In this document: one piece after another, positions 8,197 through 17,427 of the stretch
Numbering within the stretch: the first letter of the stretch is position 1
Layout: every line of letters begins with the position of its first letter
DNA from: Cytobacillus oceanisediminis 2691
GTDB lineage: Bacteria > Bacillota > Bacilli > Bacillales > Cytobacillaceae
Assembly: GCF_007678455.1 (NCBI RefSeq)
Contig: NZ_VEEP01000008.1
Coordinates: forward strand, 159,942 to 223,941
Direction of reading: 5' to 3'
DNA: 64,000 nt
The notes under the pieces: model-generated
What the model was told of the DNA's origin: nothing
The model's input: only the letters and a program-made list of their open reading frames with translations
Databases searched by the model: none
Made by a program: the position numbers and the translations under genes

Positions 8197-8685
8197 TTAG
8201 TCTTTTTGGGCCGTTACCAAATTGGCATATTTGCCTTCCGTTGCCTGAATCAGCTGATACGGTTCCAACTCAATCTGGAATCCTATTTTCCCAGCACTGA
8301 CGATGATGGTTTCAATTTGCTTCGCGCTCTCATTTAAAAACGTTGGATAGTTCTTTTTCATGCCAATCGGTGAGCAGCCGCCGCGGATATAACCGGTGAA
8401 TTTCTGGATGTCCTTGACCGGAAGCATTTCCACTTTCTTCTCGCCAGCTTCCTTTGCCGCCTTTTTTAAGTCCAGCTCGGCTTCAACCGGAATGACAAAG
8501 ACGTATAAATTCTTACTTGCCCCTACAGCCACAAGCGTCTTGTAGACCTGTGCTGCATCGCGGCCGATTTTGCCAGCAACAGTCACACCGTCAATTTTCC
8601 CATCATTTGAGTCATAAGAAAGAATCTCATACGGCACCTTCTGCGTATCGAGAATCCGCATCGCATTCGTTTTAACCTTAGCCAT
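8197..8685 (-). CDS. YbaK/EbsC-family Cys-tRNA deacylase
   Basis: The 162-residue protein matches the YbaK family, which hydrolyses Cys-tRNA(Pro) formed by misacylation. Family features are the N-terminal MAKVKTNAMRILD, the active-site Lys region QVYKTLVA, and GYIRGGCSPIGMKK, which contains the conserved GGxSP-type loop with Gly-Cys-Ser-Pro. ATG 8685 is the start, preceded by GGGAGG; a TTG 15 bp upstream overlaps that site. It is a single gene converging on the nos operon. Confidence 0.9.
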   Translation of the reverse strand: MAKVKTNAMRILDTQKVPYEILSYDSNDGKIDGVTVAGKIGRDAAQVYKTLVAVGASKNLYVFVIPVEAELDLKKAAKEAGEKKVEMLPVKDIQKFTGYIRGGCSPIGMKKNYPTFLNESAKQIETIIVSAGKIGFQIELEPYQLIQATEGKYANLVTAQKD

Positions 8686-8754
8686 CCTGGTCCCTCCCAA
8701 ACTGAGGTATTTAGGTTCATTTTACCTTATACTTCCAGTCGGGCACAATGAGCT

Positions 8755-10089
8755 TTAACGCTTGAGACTCTTTAGGCTGTCGTGAACATTCACGGCCTTC
8801 CTGCCGATAGAAAAATACGTCAGTCCAGCTGCTTCTGCCTGGTCGAGGCCATAGCAATTCCGGCCGTCAAAAATGATTGGCTGCCGCATCAATAATGGAA
8901 ACCGCGTTAATTCATACTCCGTAATTTGCGGCCATTCGGTCATGATGAAAACCGCATCCGCTCCTTTGATGGCAGTGTCAGCATTTTCAGCATAATAAAC
9001 CCCGCTGCCGAATAGGTGGGCGGCATTGCTCAATGCAGCCGGGTCATAGACAGAGATATCTGCCTGTTCGTCCAGCAGCCTGGCAACCAGCTCAATGGCG
9101 GGTGCCTCTCGGATGTCATCGGTATGCGGCTTGAACGCAAGGCCCAGCACGGCCACCCTTTTTCCCTGAAAGGTCCCAAACAGCTCCTTCGCTTTATAAA
9201 AAAGCTGCTGTTTCTGCCTGCTGTTCACCTCGATGACCGACCGCAGGATTTTAAAATCATAATCATAGTACTCCGTCAGTTTTTCCAGCGCCTTCGTATC
9301 CTTCGGGAAACAGGATCCGCCATAGCCAATCCCCGCGTTTAAAAAATGGCTGCCGATCCTGTGGTCCATGCCCATGCCCTTTGCCACATCCTCAATATTG
9401 GCACCCGTATGTTCACATAAATTCGCGATTTCATTGATAAAACTGATTTTCGTCGCCAGGAACGCATTGGAGGCATACTTGATGAGCTCCGCACTGCGGA
9501 CATCGGTCTGTATAACCGGCCTGGCAAATGGTTCATACAGCTTTGCCACCGCGCGGCCAGCCCCATGATCATCTGCTCCGATGACAATCCGGTCCGCGTG
9601 GAAGGTATCAAGGATACCCGAGCCCTCGCGGAGGAACTCAGGATTTGAAACGACGGACACCCGCAATTCACTTGGTATGATCGCCTTCAACTTTTGCCTG
9701 ACCCATTCATTGGTCCCAACAGGCACCGTACTTTTAATGACAATGACCCCATCCCTGTCCAAGCTTTTGCCAATCGCGGCGATCGCGGCATCCAGATATT
9801 CCAGGTTCGCCGACCCGTCTTCATTTTCAGGCGTTCCGACAGCGATGAAAATATAATCAGCCTTCCTGCAGGCGGTTCTTGAATCATTTGTAAAATAAAG
9901 CCTTCTCTCCGCAAGATTCCTTCTCAGCATCTCCTCAAGACCGGGCTCATAAATCGGGCACTTCCCTTCAGAAAGGGCAGTGATTTTACGTTCATCTATA
10001 TCAAAACAAGTGACATTGTAGCCCATTTCGGTAAAACAAACACCGGTGACAAGGCCAACATAGCCTGTCCCAAAAACTGCGATTTCCAT
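8755..10089 (-). CDS. ugd: UDP-glucose 6-dehydrogenase
   Basis: The 444-residue enzyme oxidises UDP-glucose to UDP-glucuronate with two NAD+. The Rossmann motif GTGYVGLVTG begins at residue 7. The catalytic cysteine is in GYGGSCFPKDTKAL near residue 260. The C-terminal UDP-binding domain begins around residue 315 (RVAVLGLAFKPHTDDIREAP). It belongs to the TuaD/YwqF group but stands alone here, without teichuronic acid or capsule genes alongside. Its start lies 70 bp beyond a normal intergenic promoter region. Confidence 0.95.
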   Translation of the reverse strand: MEIAVFGTGYVGLVTGVCFTEMGYNVTCFDIDERKITALSEGKCPIYEPGLEEMLRRNLAERRLYFTNDSRTACRKADYIFIAVGTPENEDGSANLEYLDAAIAAIGKSLDRDGVIVIKSTVPVGTNEWVRQKLKAIIPSELRVSVVSNPEFLREGSGILDTFHADRIVIGADDHGAGRAVAKLYEPFARPVIQTDVRSAELIKYASNAFLATKISFINEIANLCEHTGANIEDVAKGMGMDHRIGSHFLNAGIGYGGSCFPKDTKALEKLTEYYDYDFKILRSVIEVNSRQKQQLFYKAKELFGTFQGKRVAVLGLAFKPHTDDIREAPAIELVARLLDEQADISVYDPAALSNAAHLFGSGVYYAENADTAIKGADAVFIMTEWPQITEYELTRFPLLMRQPIIFDGRNCYGLDQAEAAGLTYFSIGRKAVNVHDSLKSLKR

Positions 10090-10270
10090 ATTGGCCTCCG
10101 TTATTTTTTATTCTTTATTTTATCATGCTGCACCCGTAATCCTGGCCAATTCGCTCAATTTGGTAAAAACTTGTCTATCCATATTTCTAGGGGGTAAAAG
10201 GAAAAATAGCATGATTCTCACTAAAACAGGAAAAATTAAAGACTATGAAGACTTTTAAGGAGGATTGTTG

Positions 10271-11806
10271 ATGAACGATTATACTTCAAAGCTGCCTCGT
10301 TTCCCTGAACCTTACTGGCGCAAAACAGCTGAACTGCCTTCTTTCCCGAAACTGCAGGAGGACCTGAATACAGACGTCGCGATTATTGGAGGCGGAATCA
10401 CAGGCTTGACCTCTGCCTACCTGCTGGCGAAAGCTGGTGCGAAAGTGGCCGTAATTGAAGCTGGCAGTATCTTAAACGGCACAACCGGGCATACAACCGC
10501 AAAAGTGACCGCACAGCACGGGTTAATTTATGACGAGCTCATCAGCCACTTTGGTGAGGATCACGCCCGCCTTTATTATCAGGCCAATTTTGACGCAATG
10601 CAATTTGTTAAAAATCTGGTGAAAGAACAGCAGATCGATTGCGATTTCACAGAAGAGGATGCCTATTTATTTACCAATTCCGATAAGGAAATGGAAAAGC
10701 TGCTTAAGGAATTCAAGGCTTATGAAAAGCTGGGTGTCGCAGGAAGTGAGTATGTATCAGAATTACCTATTCCTGTTGAGGCGATGGCAGCCGTGGTCAT
10801 GAGGAACCAGGCCCAGTTCCACCCGCTGAAATTTTTGAAACATCTGGCGGAGCGTTTTACAGAAATGGGCGGCCAAATTTATGAAAATACAACCGCAGTC
10901 GATATGGTGGAGGGCTCTGAGCCTGTCGTTACGACAAGGGACGGACATAAGGTGCACTGCAATCAGATGATCATCAGCACCCACTTCCCATTTTACGATC
11001 TAAAAGGGTTCTATTTTTCAAGGATGCAGGTCCATCGTTCCTATGTGCTTGCCGTTAAAACTGAAAAAGAATTCCCGGGCGGCATGTACATCAATGCCGA
11101 GACACCGTCACGATCCCTGCGCTATACAGACTGGAATGGCGAAAAACTGGTGCTGTTCGGCGGAGACAGCCATATCACAGGACAGGATGATAATACGCAT
11201 CAGTATTATGAAGCCCTTGAGGCGTTCGCTGCCCAGACGTTCGGCGTAAAGGAAATCCCTTTCCGCTGGAGCGCACAGGACCCGACCACACTTGATAAAA
11301 TACCTTTCGTCGGAAAATACTCATCAAGCACGGATAACATCTTTGTGGCCACAGGATACCGGAAATGGGGAATGAGCAACGGTATCAATGCGGCGCTGCT
11401 CATGTCCGATCTTGTCCTAAGGAGAGACAATCCGTATGTGGATGTGTTCGAACCGCAAAGATTCCATGCAAAACCGGATGTAGCGACATTCGTTGCTGAC
11501 AATGCCACTGTCGCAAAGGAACTGGTTAAAGGGAAACTGGAGCGTCCATCAACCGATCCCGAAAGCCTTGGCCACGACGAAGGCGCCGCCATAACAGTCA
11601 ACGGCAAACGGGCAGGAGCCTATCGTGACGAAAACGGCCAGCTGCACGTCGTAGATACTACCTGTACCCATATGGGCTGCGAGCTAAAATGGAACAACGG
11701 CGATCGCACCTGGGATTGCCCATGCCACGGCTCACGCTTCTCCTATAAAGGAGATGTCATTGATGGGCCTGCCGAACTGCCACTGGAAAAAGTCGATCTG
11801 GAATAA
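10271..11806 (+). CDS. FAD-dependent oxidoreductase with C-terminal Rieske domain (YhfW-like)
   Basis: The 511-residue protein is a fusion. An N-terminal DadA-type FAD domain has the dinucleotide motif VAIIGGGITGLTSAYLLAK near residue 35. A C-terminal Rieske [2Fe-2S] domain has CTHMGC and CPCHGS as the two ligand pairs (about residues 455-490). B. subtilis YhfW has the same architecture; its substrate is unknown. ATG 10271 follows AAGGAGG with a 7-bp spacer, so two upstream TTG codons are not used. A strong terminator follows. It probably acts in the cytoplasm as there is no signal peptide. Confidence 0.88.
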   Translation: MNDYTSKLPRFPEPYWRKTAELPSFPKLQEDLNTDVAIIGGGITGLTSAYLLAKAGAKVAVIEAGSILNGTTGHTTAKVTAQHGLIYDELISHFGEDHARLYYQANFDAMQFVKNLVKEQQIDCDFTEEDAYLFTNSDKEMEKLLKEFKAYEKLGVAGSEYVSELPIPVEAMAAVVMRNQAQFHPLKFLKHLAERFTEMGGQIYENTTAVDMVEGSEPVVTTRDGHKVHCNQMIISTHFPFYDLKGFYFSRMQVHRSYVLAVKTEKEFPGGMYINAETPSRSLRYTDWNGEKLVLFGGDSHITGQDDNTHQYYEALEAFAAQTFGVKEIPFRWSAQDPTTLDKIPFVGKYSSSTDNIFVATGYRKWGMSNGINAALLMSDLVLRRDNPYVDVFEPQRFHAKPDVATFVADNATVAKELVKGKLERPSTDPESLGHDEGAAITVNGKRAGAYRDENGQLHVVDTTCTHMGCELKWNNGDRTWDCPCHGSRFSYKGDVIDGPAELPLEKVDLE

Positions 11807-11810
11807 AACG

Positions 11811-11850
11811 AAGCCGCCATTCACATGTTTGAGTGGCGGCTTTCTTTTTG
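11811..11850 (+). terminator. Terminator after the Rieske oxidoreductase
   Basis: AAGCCGCCA pairs with TGGCGGCTT around a 14-nt loop and is followed by TCTTTTTG. It starts 5 bp past the stop codon. Confidence 0.9.
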
Positions 11851-11874
11851 TTTTGTCCAGCAGGGAACTTTCCC

Positions 11875-12124
11875 CGGCCGGGAATATAGTGGTCTCACCC
11901 GGGAATAAATTGGTTCCAACCCGAATCTTCCTCCAAACAGGGAGTGTCTTGCTCTAGAATGGGATATCTTGCGTCCAACTGGAGATATCCCGTCACAACT
12001 GGAGATATCCCGTCACAACTGGAGATATCCTTCCCACAACTGGAGATATTCTCCCACAACTGGAGATATCCTGCTCACGACTGGAGATATCTTCCCCTCA
12101 ACTGGAGATATCCTCCCTTCCAAC
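11875..12124. repeat. 20-21-bp tandem array (GGAGATATCC type)
   Basis: The core AACTGGAGATATCC recurs with starts of GGAGATAT at 11981, 12001, 12021, 12042, 12062, 12083 and 12104. The spacing is 20 or 21 bp, with a weaker copy at 11961. Further left, more diverged copies (CCGGGAATATAG, CCGGGAATAAAT) continue the same rhythm. Between cores is a variable C-rich stretch. The core contains the near-palindrome GGATATCC. It lies between two converging genes, after the terminator. Confidence 0.9.
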
Positions 12125-12191
12125 CTGTAATTTCTTCGCCCAACCGGGACAGATTACTTTCACAAGGATGAAATAACCTTATAACAGCTAA

Positions 12192-13091
12192 TTATTCCTT
12201 TTCCGCTAAAAGTGTCTTATGGATCCAGATGCTGGCCTGCATGCCGTCTCCCATCGCGATTGTTGTTTGCTCGGAATGGGCTACAAGGTCACCTGCTGCC
12301 CAAACGTTTTCGACATTGGTCATCTTGGTCCTTGGGTCCACTAATACATGCTTGTTTTTATGAAGGTCGACGCCAAGCTGTTGCGCGAGCTGCGATTTTA
12401 CTTCATTTCCTCCAAAGGCCATGAAGCCGCGTTCCGACGTCAGCTTCTCACCATTTGCAAGCATAATCCCCCTGAAATCCGGACCATCCGCCAGCACCTT
12501 TTCAATTGGCCCTTCAACATACTTAATTCCCTTTTTCTTCATGGCGGACATTATATCCTCGGCCACTTCTTTGTTTTCATGATTCACATACGTGAGTTTA
12601 TCAGTGAAATAATTCAGGGTCAGTGCCATGTTCGCACCAGGATTCCCCGACCCCATTACGATTGTCGACTTGTCTTTCACTTCATGTCCATCACAATCCG
12701 GACAGATATACACACTGATTCCCAAAGTAGGCATCAGCTCTGGGAAAGGGGGAATCCGGTCCATGACTCCTGTGGCAAGGAGCAATGTCTTCGCTTCGTA
12801 AGTATCTCCACTCTCCGCTTTGACTTCAAAACCAGCCCCTGTTTTTTTTGCAGCCTCAGCTTTTCCGATCACGAACTCCACGCCATACTGAGCAGCCTGT
12901 TTTCGGCCGATTTCCCTTAACTGTGGACCGCTTACTCCATCTGGGTAGCCAAGAATATTATGATAACTTTGGCATAATGCGGACCTTCCATCTCCTGCAT
13001 CAAGCACCATTGTTTTATGATTGTAACGTCCGAGTTGAATCGCCGCCTGCAGTCCGGCAATCCCCCCTCCAACTATAAGGCAATCGTACAT
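12192..13091 (-). CDS. TrxR-like NAD(P)/FAD-dependent disulfide oxidoreductase
   Basis: The 299-residue protein has the thioredoxin-reductase fold: FAD motif CLIVGGGIAGLQAAIQLGR at residue 4, the redox pair CPDC in YICPDCDGHE near residue 135, an NADPH motif GSGNPGANMAL, and the C-terminal FAD motif NVWAAGDL. It is a low-molecular-weight pyridine nucleotide-disulfide oxidoreductase, but the second motif GxGNPG departs from the classical GGGxSA of TrxB, so it may use a different partner. No operon partner is adjacent on the same strand. Confidence 0.85.
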   Translation of the reverse strand: MYDCLIVGGGIAGLQAAIQLGRYNHKTMVLDAGDGRSALCQSYHNILGYPDGVSGPQLREIGRKQAAQYGVEFVIGKAEAAKKTGAGFEVKAESGDTYEAKTLLLATGVMDRIPPFPELMPTLGISVYICPDCDGHEVKDKSTIVMGSGNPGANMALTLNYFTDKLTYVNHENKEVAEDIMSAMKKKGIKYVEGPIEKVLADGPDFRGIMLANGEKLTSERGFMAFGGNEVKSQLAQQLGVDLHKNKHVLVDPRTKMTNVENVWAAGDLVAHSEQTTIAMGDGMQASIWIHKTLLAEKE

Positions 13092-13225
13092 ACTACTACA
13101 CCGTCCTTTTTAAAAATTCCCATAGTAGCATATTTCCCTGTTAAAGAGCGGATAATCCAACAATTACTTTCTGAATGTTTTTACTAATACTAGTTATGAC
13201 GAAACCAACAAAATGGCTCTTTTAA

Positions 13226-13257
13226 AAAACCCAGCCGCATAGCTGCGACTGGGTTTT
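13226..13257 (-). terminator. Terminator downstream of beta-phosphoglucomutase
   Basis: AAAACCCAG pairs with CTGGGTTTT, with a second GCA/TGC pairing inside. On the minus strand it follows the pgmB stop by 6 bp and is followed by a T-rich tract. Confidence 0.85.
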
Positions 13258-13263
13258 GGAGTG

Positions 13264-13932
13264 TTAACTATTATAAACTTCTACGATTTTCTCAAATGAA
13301 AGCTTAGAAGTGCTGGTATAGACAATATCAGCATTTTCAAAGCTTTCCTTAGGACCGACAGCAACTGCATACATTCCGGCAGCTTTGATGGCCTGTACGC
13401 CAGCTGCTGCATCCTCGACACCGATGCAGGCTTCAGGCTCAACGCCTAGCATTTCGGCAGCACGCAGGAAGACTTCCGGATGCGGCTTGCCGTTTACGAC
13501 TGTTTTTGCGTCAACGATGATATCAAATTCAGATTTCATCCCGAGCGACTCCATTACGGTGAACGCGTTCTTGCTTGCTGACGCAAGGCCTAGTTTTAGC
13601 CCATTATCTTTGATGTCCCTGATCAATTCCTTGATCGCCGGCAACAGGTCAACAGGAGTGATGTTCTGGATCAATGTCAGGTAGTGCTCATTTTTCTTCT
13701 CAGCCAATGCTTCTTTTTCATCAACTGAAAAATCCCCCATCCGGCCGCCAAGCTCAAGAATCTTTTCGAGAGAATCCATCCGGGAAACACCCTTCAGCTC
13801 CTCGTTGTCCTCACGGGTAAAAGTAATTCCCAAATCCTCAGCCAGCGCCTTCCACGCTAAAAAGTGGTATTCCGCTGTATCCGTAATGACCCCATCAAGG
13901 TCAAAAATAAAAGCTTTTAGTGGTCTAGTCAT
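13264..13932 (-). CDS. pgmB: Beta-phosphoglucomutase
   Basis: The 222-residue HAD-superfamily enzyme interconverts beta-glucose 1-phosphate and glucose 6-phosphate. The nucleophile and acid/base aspartates are in FIFDLDGVITDTAEYH, the cap region follows, and motif III/IV is GVEDAAAGVQAIKAAG. ATG 13932 follows AAAGGAG at 8 bp; the upstream GTG is not preferred. It lies downstream of maltose phosphorylase on the same strand, which produces its substrate, but the two are separated by a 52-bp array. Confidence 0.93.
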   Translation of the reverse strand: MTRPLKAFIFDLDGVITDTAEYHFLAWKALAEDLGITFTREDNEELKGVSRMDSLEKILELGGRMGDFSVDEKEALAEKKNEHYLTLIQNITPVDLLPAIKELIRDIKDNGLKLGLASASKNAFTVMESLGMKSEFDIIVDAKTVVNGKPHPEVFLRAAEMLGVEPEACIGVEDAAAGVQAIKAAGMYAVAVGPKESFENADIVYTSTSKLSFEKIVEVYNS

Positions 13933-13984
13933 TGTCAAAACTCCTTTCACGAGTCATCCATGCAGTCTCAGAAGCAGATTCTGA

Positions 13985-14425
13985 GAATCATTGGACATTT
14001 CATTCCCACTCAAACACGCAAATGTCTATATAATTGCTTTTCTTGACTTCTCTTCGCCATTCACTATCCAAAATGTCTATTAAGACTCGGTTCTTGGACA
14101 TTTCAACGCTTTCTACTCTCCAAAATGTCCATTAAAGCACCTTTCTTGGACATTTCAACAGCTTCTGCTCTTCAAAATGTCTATTAAACCGCTTTTCTTG
14201 GACATTTCATCCCTTCACACTCTCCAAAATGTCCATTAAACCACTTTTCTTGGACATTTCAACCCTTCACACTCTCCAAAATGTCCATTAAACCGCTTTT
14301 CTTGGACATTTCAACCCTTCACACTCTCCAAAATGTCCATTAAAGCACCTTTCTTGGACATTTCTACACCTTCCGCTCTTCAAAATGTCTATTAAATCCA
14401 CCCTTTTTGGCCATTTCACTGCAAT
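13985..14425. repeat. 52-bp tandem array 4 (about 9 units) between malP and pgmB
   Basis: TTGGACATTTC cores start near 13993, 14045 (degenerate), 14096, 14148, 14200, 14252, 14304, 14356 and 14409, so the spacing is 52 bp with single-base slips at the ends. Each unit holds AAATGTCCA and TGGACATTT as a 9-bp inverted repeat. TGTC and the following GACA start 23 bp apart (for example 14126 and 14149), the same geometry as arrays 1, 2 and 3. It separates two same-strand genes of one pathway. Confidence 0.93.
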
Positions 14426-14491
14426 TCACACAGTAAAATCTTTCCCCAATGAGAGAGACCTTCAGGCTTGCCTAAAGATCTCTTCATCAAC

Positions 14492-16783
14492 TTATTTCAA
14501 TTTTACAGAAAGCTTGCCTTCTGCAGGGATGGTTACGTCCTCGCCGTAAAGTTTCATGGCGAGTTCTGGTCCTTGCTGTGTGAGGATGACGTTTTCCTGG
14601 TTCACTTCTACCTTGATGTAGTGGTCGCGGTAGATGATCTTGAAGCTGTATTGCTCCCAGGCTTTCGGGATGAATGGTGCGAATGACAATGTGCCTTCTG
14701 CTGTGCGCATGCCTGCGAAGCCCTGGACAATCGCCAGCCATGCACCTGTCATGCTTGTGATGTGCAGCCCGTCTTCTGTATCGTTGTTGTAGTTATCTAG
14801 GTCAAGGCGCGCCGTGCGGTTGTACATTTCGTATGCCTTCTCTTCCATGCCAAGCTCTGCTGCAAGTACTGCGTGGATGCTTGGTGACAGTGATGATTCA
14901 TGTACGGTCATTGGCTCATAAAATTCAAAGTTGCGGCGTTTCTCTTCTTCTGTGAACTCGTGGTTGAAGAAGTATAAGCCTTGAAGCACGTCCGCTTGCT
15001 TGATGAAGCAGCTGCGCAGGATTTTATCCCATGACCAGTTCTGGTTGATTGGGCGATCTTCGGCTGCAAGCTCATCCACCGTCATCAAATCTTTATCAAG
15101 GAATGTATCGTGCTGAACGAAGACACCTTTTTCTTCATCGTAAGGGAAATACATTCTTTCAACGATATCCTGCCACTTAGCAAGTTCTTCAGTAGAGAAT
15201 TCAAGGCCTTCGAGGCGCGCCTCATGGCCATTCTGCTTAAGTAAATCGATGACTTCAAGCGTGTATCGCAGTGTCCATACAGCGATACGGTTTGTATACC
15301 AGTTGTTGTTAACATTGTTTTCGTATTCATTCGGACCTGTTACGCCATGGATCATATAGACATTCTTGCTCTTATTGAAGTGAACTCGGTCAGCCCAGAA
15401 ACGAGAGATGCCAGCGAGCACATCAATTCCGTATTCGTGGAGATAATCTTTATCCCCAGTGTAATTCACATAGTTATATATCGCATAGGCGATCGCACCG
15501 TTACGATGAATCTCCTCGAACGTGATCTCCCACTCATTGTGGCACTCCACGCCTGTAAAAGTAACCATTGGGTAAAGTGCACCCTTCAGTCCCTGCTGCT
15601 TCGCATTATGGTAGGCTCCTTCCAGCTGGTTGTGGCGATAGACAAGCAGGTTGCGTGCAACCTCTGACTCTGCAGTAGAAAGGTAGAGCGGAATTGCGTA
15701 AGCTTCTGTATCCCAGTAAGTAGCACCGCCATATTTTTCACCTGTGAAACCTTTAGGGCCGATGTTCAGGCGCGAATCTTCTCCATAATAAGTTGAGAAT
15801 AACTGGAACAGGTTAAAGCGGATTCCCTGCTGTGCAGAGTCATCACCGGCAATTTCGATATCAGCAATTTCCCAGCGGCTCAGCCAGCCATTTCTATGCT
15901 CTTCCAATAACTGTTCGAACCCTTTTTCAACAGAACGATCAAGCACTTCACGCCCTTTTGAAACTAGTTCGCCAGCTTCATAGTCACGGTCGGTTGTAAC
16001 AGCAACATATTTATAAAGGGTTACAGTTTGTCCCTGTTCAGCTTTCACTTCGATGACATTTTCTACGTATTCTGCTTTTTCATTTACTTCAACCTTTGAC
16101 ACATCGCCTTCGACAACCGTTTGCATAGTTGTCGCTACCTGGAAAGTCGGAGTGCCGAATGGGTTGTCTTTCGTCTTCATGACAAGGCTGCCGCTGTAGT
16201 CTGCAGCATCCCTGCTGACTTCATACCAGAAGTCCTCTTCATAGTTGGAGTCTTCATTGCGGACGTCCCCATCAAGATAAGGAACAAAGGTAACGTTTCC
16301 ATTATAGTTTTTGGCAGTGACAGAGTAACGAATAGCGGCCAGCTCCTGATCAGCTACTGACAGGAAGCGAACGGCTTCTACTTCTGTTTCCTTGCCGTTT
16401 AGAGTGACGGTAAATTTTCGTGTCAAAATACCATGCTGCATATCAAGCTCGCGATAGTAATCGCTTACTTCAGCATTGTGCAAATCCAATTCTTCACCAT
16501 CAATTAGTACTTTTATGCCGATAAAGTTCGTGGAGTTGATGACCTTTCCAAAATAATTCGGATAGCCATTTTTCCACCAGCCTACACGTGTTTTATCCGG
16601 GAACCAGACACCGGCAATATAAGAACCACGATGGAAATCCCCAGAGTATGTTTCTTCAAAATTCCCACGCATGCCCATATGTCCATTCCCAAGGCTCATG
16701 ATGCTTTCAGCCAGGCGGAAATCCTCTTTATTTAAGTCCGTTTCGACGATCTTCCAGCTATCAATTCCAAATAATCTTTTCAT
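14492..16783 (-). CDS. Maltose phosphorylase (GH65)
   Basis: The 763-residue cytoplasmic enzyme splits maltose with phosphate to beta-glucose 1-phosphate and glucose. The GH65 catalytic region [19 protein letters not shown] contains the general acid Glu near residue 480. The phosphate-binding loop is [17 protein letters not shown] near residue 630. The N-terminal domain includes [10 protein letters not shown]. Length and motifs fit the Bacillus YvdK group. Kojibiose or trehalose phosphorylase are related alternatives, but maltose is favoured by the following pgmB and the LacI-type operator in the promoter. An imperfect hairpin at 14451-14486 may act as its terminator. Confidence 0.9.
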   Translation of the reverse strand: MKRLFGIDSWKIVETDLNKEDFRLAESIMSLGNGHMGMRGNFEETYSGDFHRGSYIAGVWFPDKTRVGWWKNGYPNYFGKVINSTNFIGIKVLIDGEELDLHNAEVSDYYRELDMQHGILTRKFTVTLNGKETEVEAVRFLSVADQELAAIRYSVTAKNYNGNVTFVPYLDGDVRNEDSNYEEDFWYEVSRDAADYSGSLVMKTKDNPFGTPTFQVATTMQTVVEGDVSKVEVNEKAEYVENVIEVKAEQGQTVTLYKYVAVTTDRDYEAGELVSKGREVLDRSVEKGFEQLLEEHRNGWLSRWEIADIEIAGDDSAQQGIRFNLFQLFSTYYGEDSRLNIGPKGFTGEKYGGATYWDTEAYAIPLYLSTAESEVARNLLVYRHNQLEGAYHNAKQQGLKGALYPMVTFTGVECHNEWEITFEEIHRNGAIAYAIYNYVNYTGDKDYLHEYGIDVLAGISRFWADRVHFNKSKNVYMIHGVTGPNEYENNVNNNWYTNRIAVWTLRYTLEVIDLLKQNGHEARLEGLEFSTEELAKWQDIVERMYFPYDEEKGVFVQHDTFLDKDLMTVDELAAEDRPINQNWSWDKILRSCFIKQADVLQGLYFFNHEFTEEEKRRNFEFYEPMTVHESSLSPSIHAVLAAELGMEEKAYEMYNRTARLDLDNYNNDTEDGLHITSMTGAWLAIVQGFAGMRTAEGTLSFAPFIPKAWEQYSFKIIYRDHYIKVEVNQENVILTQQGPELAMKLYGEDVTIPAEGKLSVKLK

Positions 16784-16807
16784 AGCTTTATCTCCCTTTT
16801 AGAAGTT

Positions 16808-16823
16808 GTACAAACGTTTGCAC
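16808..16823. promoter_or_regulatory. LacI/MalR-type operator upstream of maltose phosphorylase
   Basis: GTACAAACGTTTGCAC is a near-perfect dyad centred on CG with a perfect 10-bp CAAACGTTTG core, typical of LacI-family operators. It lies 25 bp upstream of the malP start, where repressor binding would block transcription. It also resembles a CcpA cre site but matches that consensus only in part. Confidence 0.7.
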
Positions 16824-17015
16824 TATTATATCATGAATTTCCGTAAAAATGACGAAAACAAAGGTGATATTTTTGTGTCATGGTGAACTTATTATTATTT
16901 TACTATCATCGTCGATAAGAAAAATAAATTTACCTATTTAATTAGTACATATGTTATAAATTTTCAGAACTTTTATATAATCTAAAAGAACTAATCAGAG
17001 AGGAGGAAAATAGCT

Positions 17016-17384
17016 TTGAGCATACGGTTTTTCAAGGTCGCTGCGGTCTATTTTGTTATTGCCATCATTCTAGGAATTGTTATGGGGATCGTGCATGATT
17101 TCACACTGTCCTCAGTGCATGCACACTTAAACTTGTTAGGCTGGGTCTCAATGGCACTGTTCGGGACGATTTATTATTTATTTCCGCAGGCAGGTAACAG
17201 CAAGCTTGCCTCAACGCACTTCTGGCTTCATAACATTGGAGTTCCGGTCATGCAGGGCGGGATTACATTATCCATGTTGGCAGGAGGAGTCATTTTCACC
17301 GTCTTTGCCATTGTGGGATCATTAGTCGTGGTCATTGGGGGCATTCTTTTTCTTGTGAATGTGTTCAAATATGTTCATGCTTGA
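17016..17384 (+). CDS. Four-helix heme-copper oxidase subunit I-like mini-protein
   Basis: The 122-residue protein has four hydrophobic helices and the motif HAHLNLLGW near residues 35-43, which resembles the haem-ligand helix of cbb3/NorB-type subunit I. The remaining helices and the copper ligands of a full oxidase are missing, so it cannot be a catalytic subunit alone. The start is TTG at 17016, preceded by AGAGGAGG at a good distance. A strong bidirectional hairpin follows. Proteins of this size occur in Bacillaceae; I do not know their role. Possible roles are haem binding or sensing (inference). Confidence 0.7.
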   Translation: MSIRFFKVAAVYFVIAIILGIVMGIVHDFTLSSVHAHLNLLGWVSMALFGTIYYLFPQAGNSKLASTHFWLHNIGVPVMQGGITLSMLAGGVIFTVFAIVGSLVVVIGGILFLVNVFKYVHA

Positions 17385-17392
17385 TTAAGATG

Positions 17393-17424
17393 AAAAAGTT
17401 CGCCTCCTCGAAGGCGAACTTTTT
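17393..17424. terminator. Bidirectional terminator
   Basis: AAAAAGTTCGCCT pairs with AGGCGAACTTTTT around a 6-nt loop. It serves both the upstream mini-oxidase gene and the convergent niaP. Confidence 0.95.
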
Positions 17425-17427
17425 CTT

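Noticed and set aside
10763-10984. Minus-strand frames inside the Rieske oxidoreductase and other long genes
   Set aside because: They are shadows of well-supported genes on the other strand and have no independent start signals.
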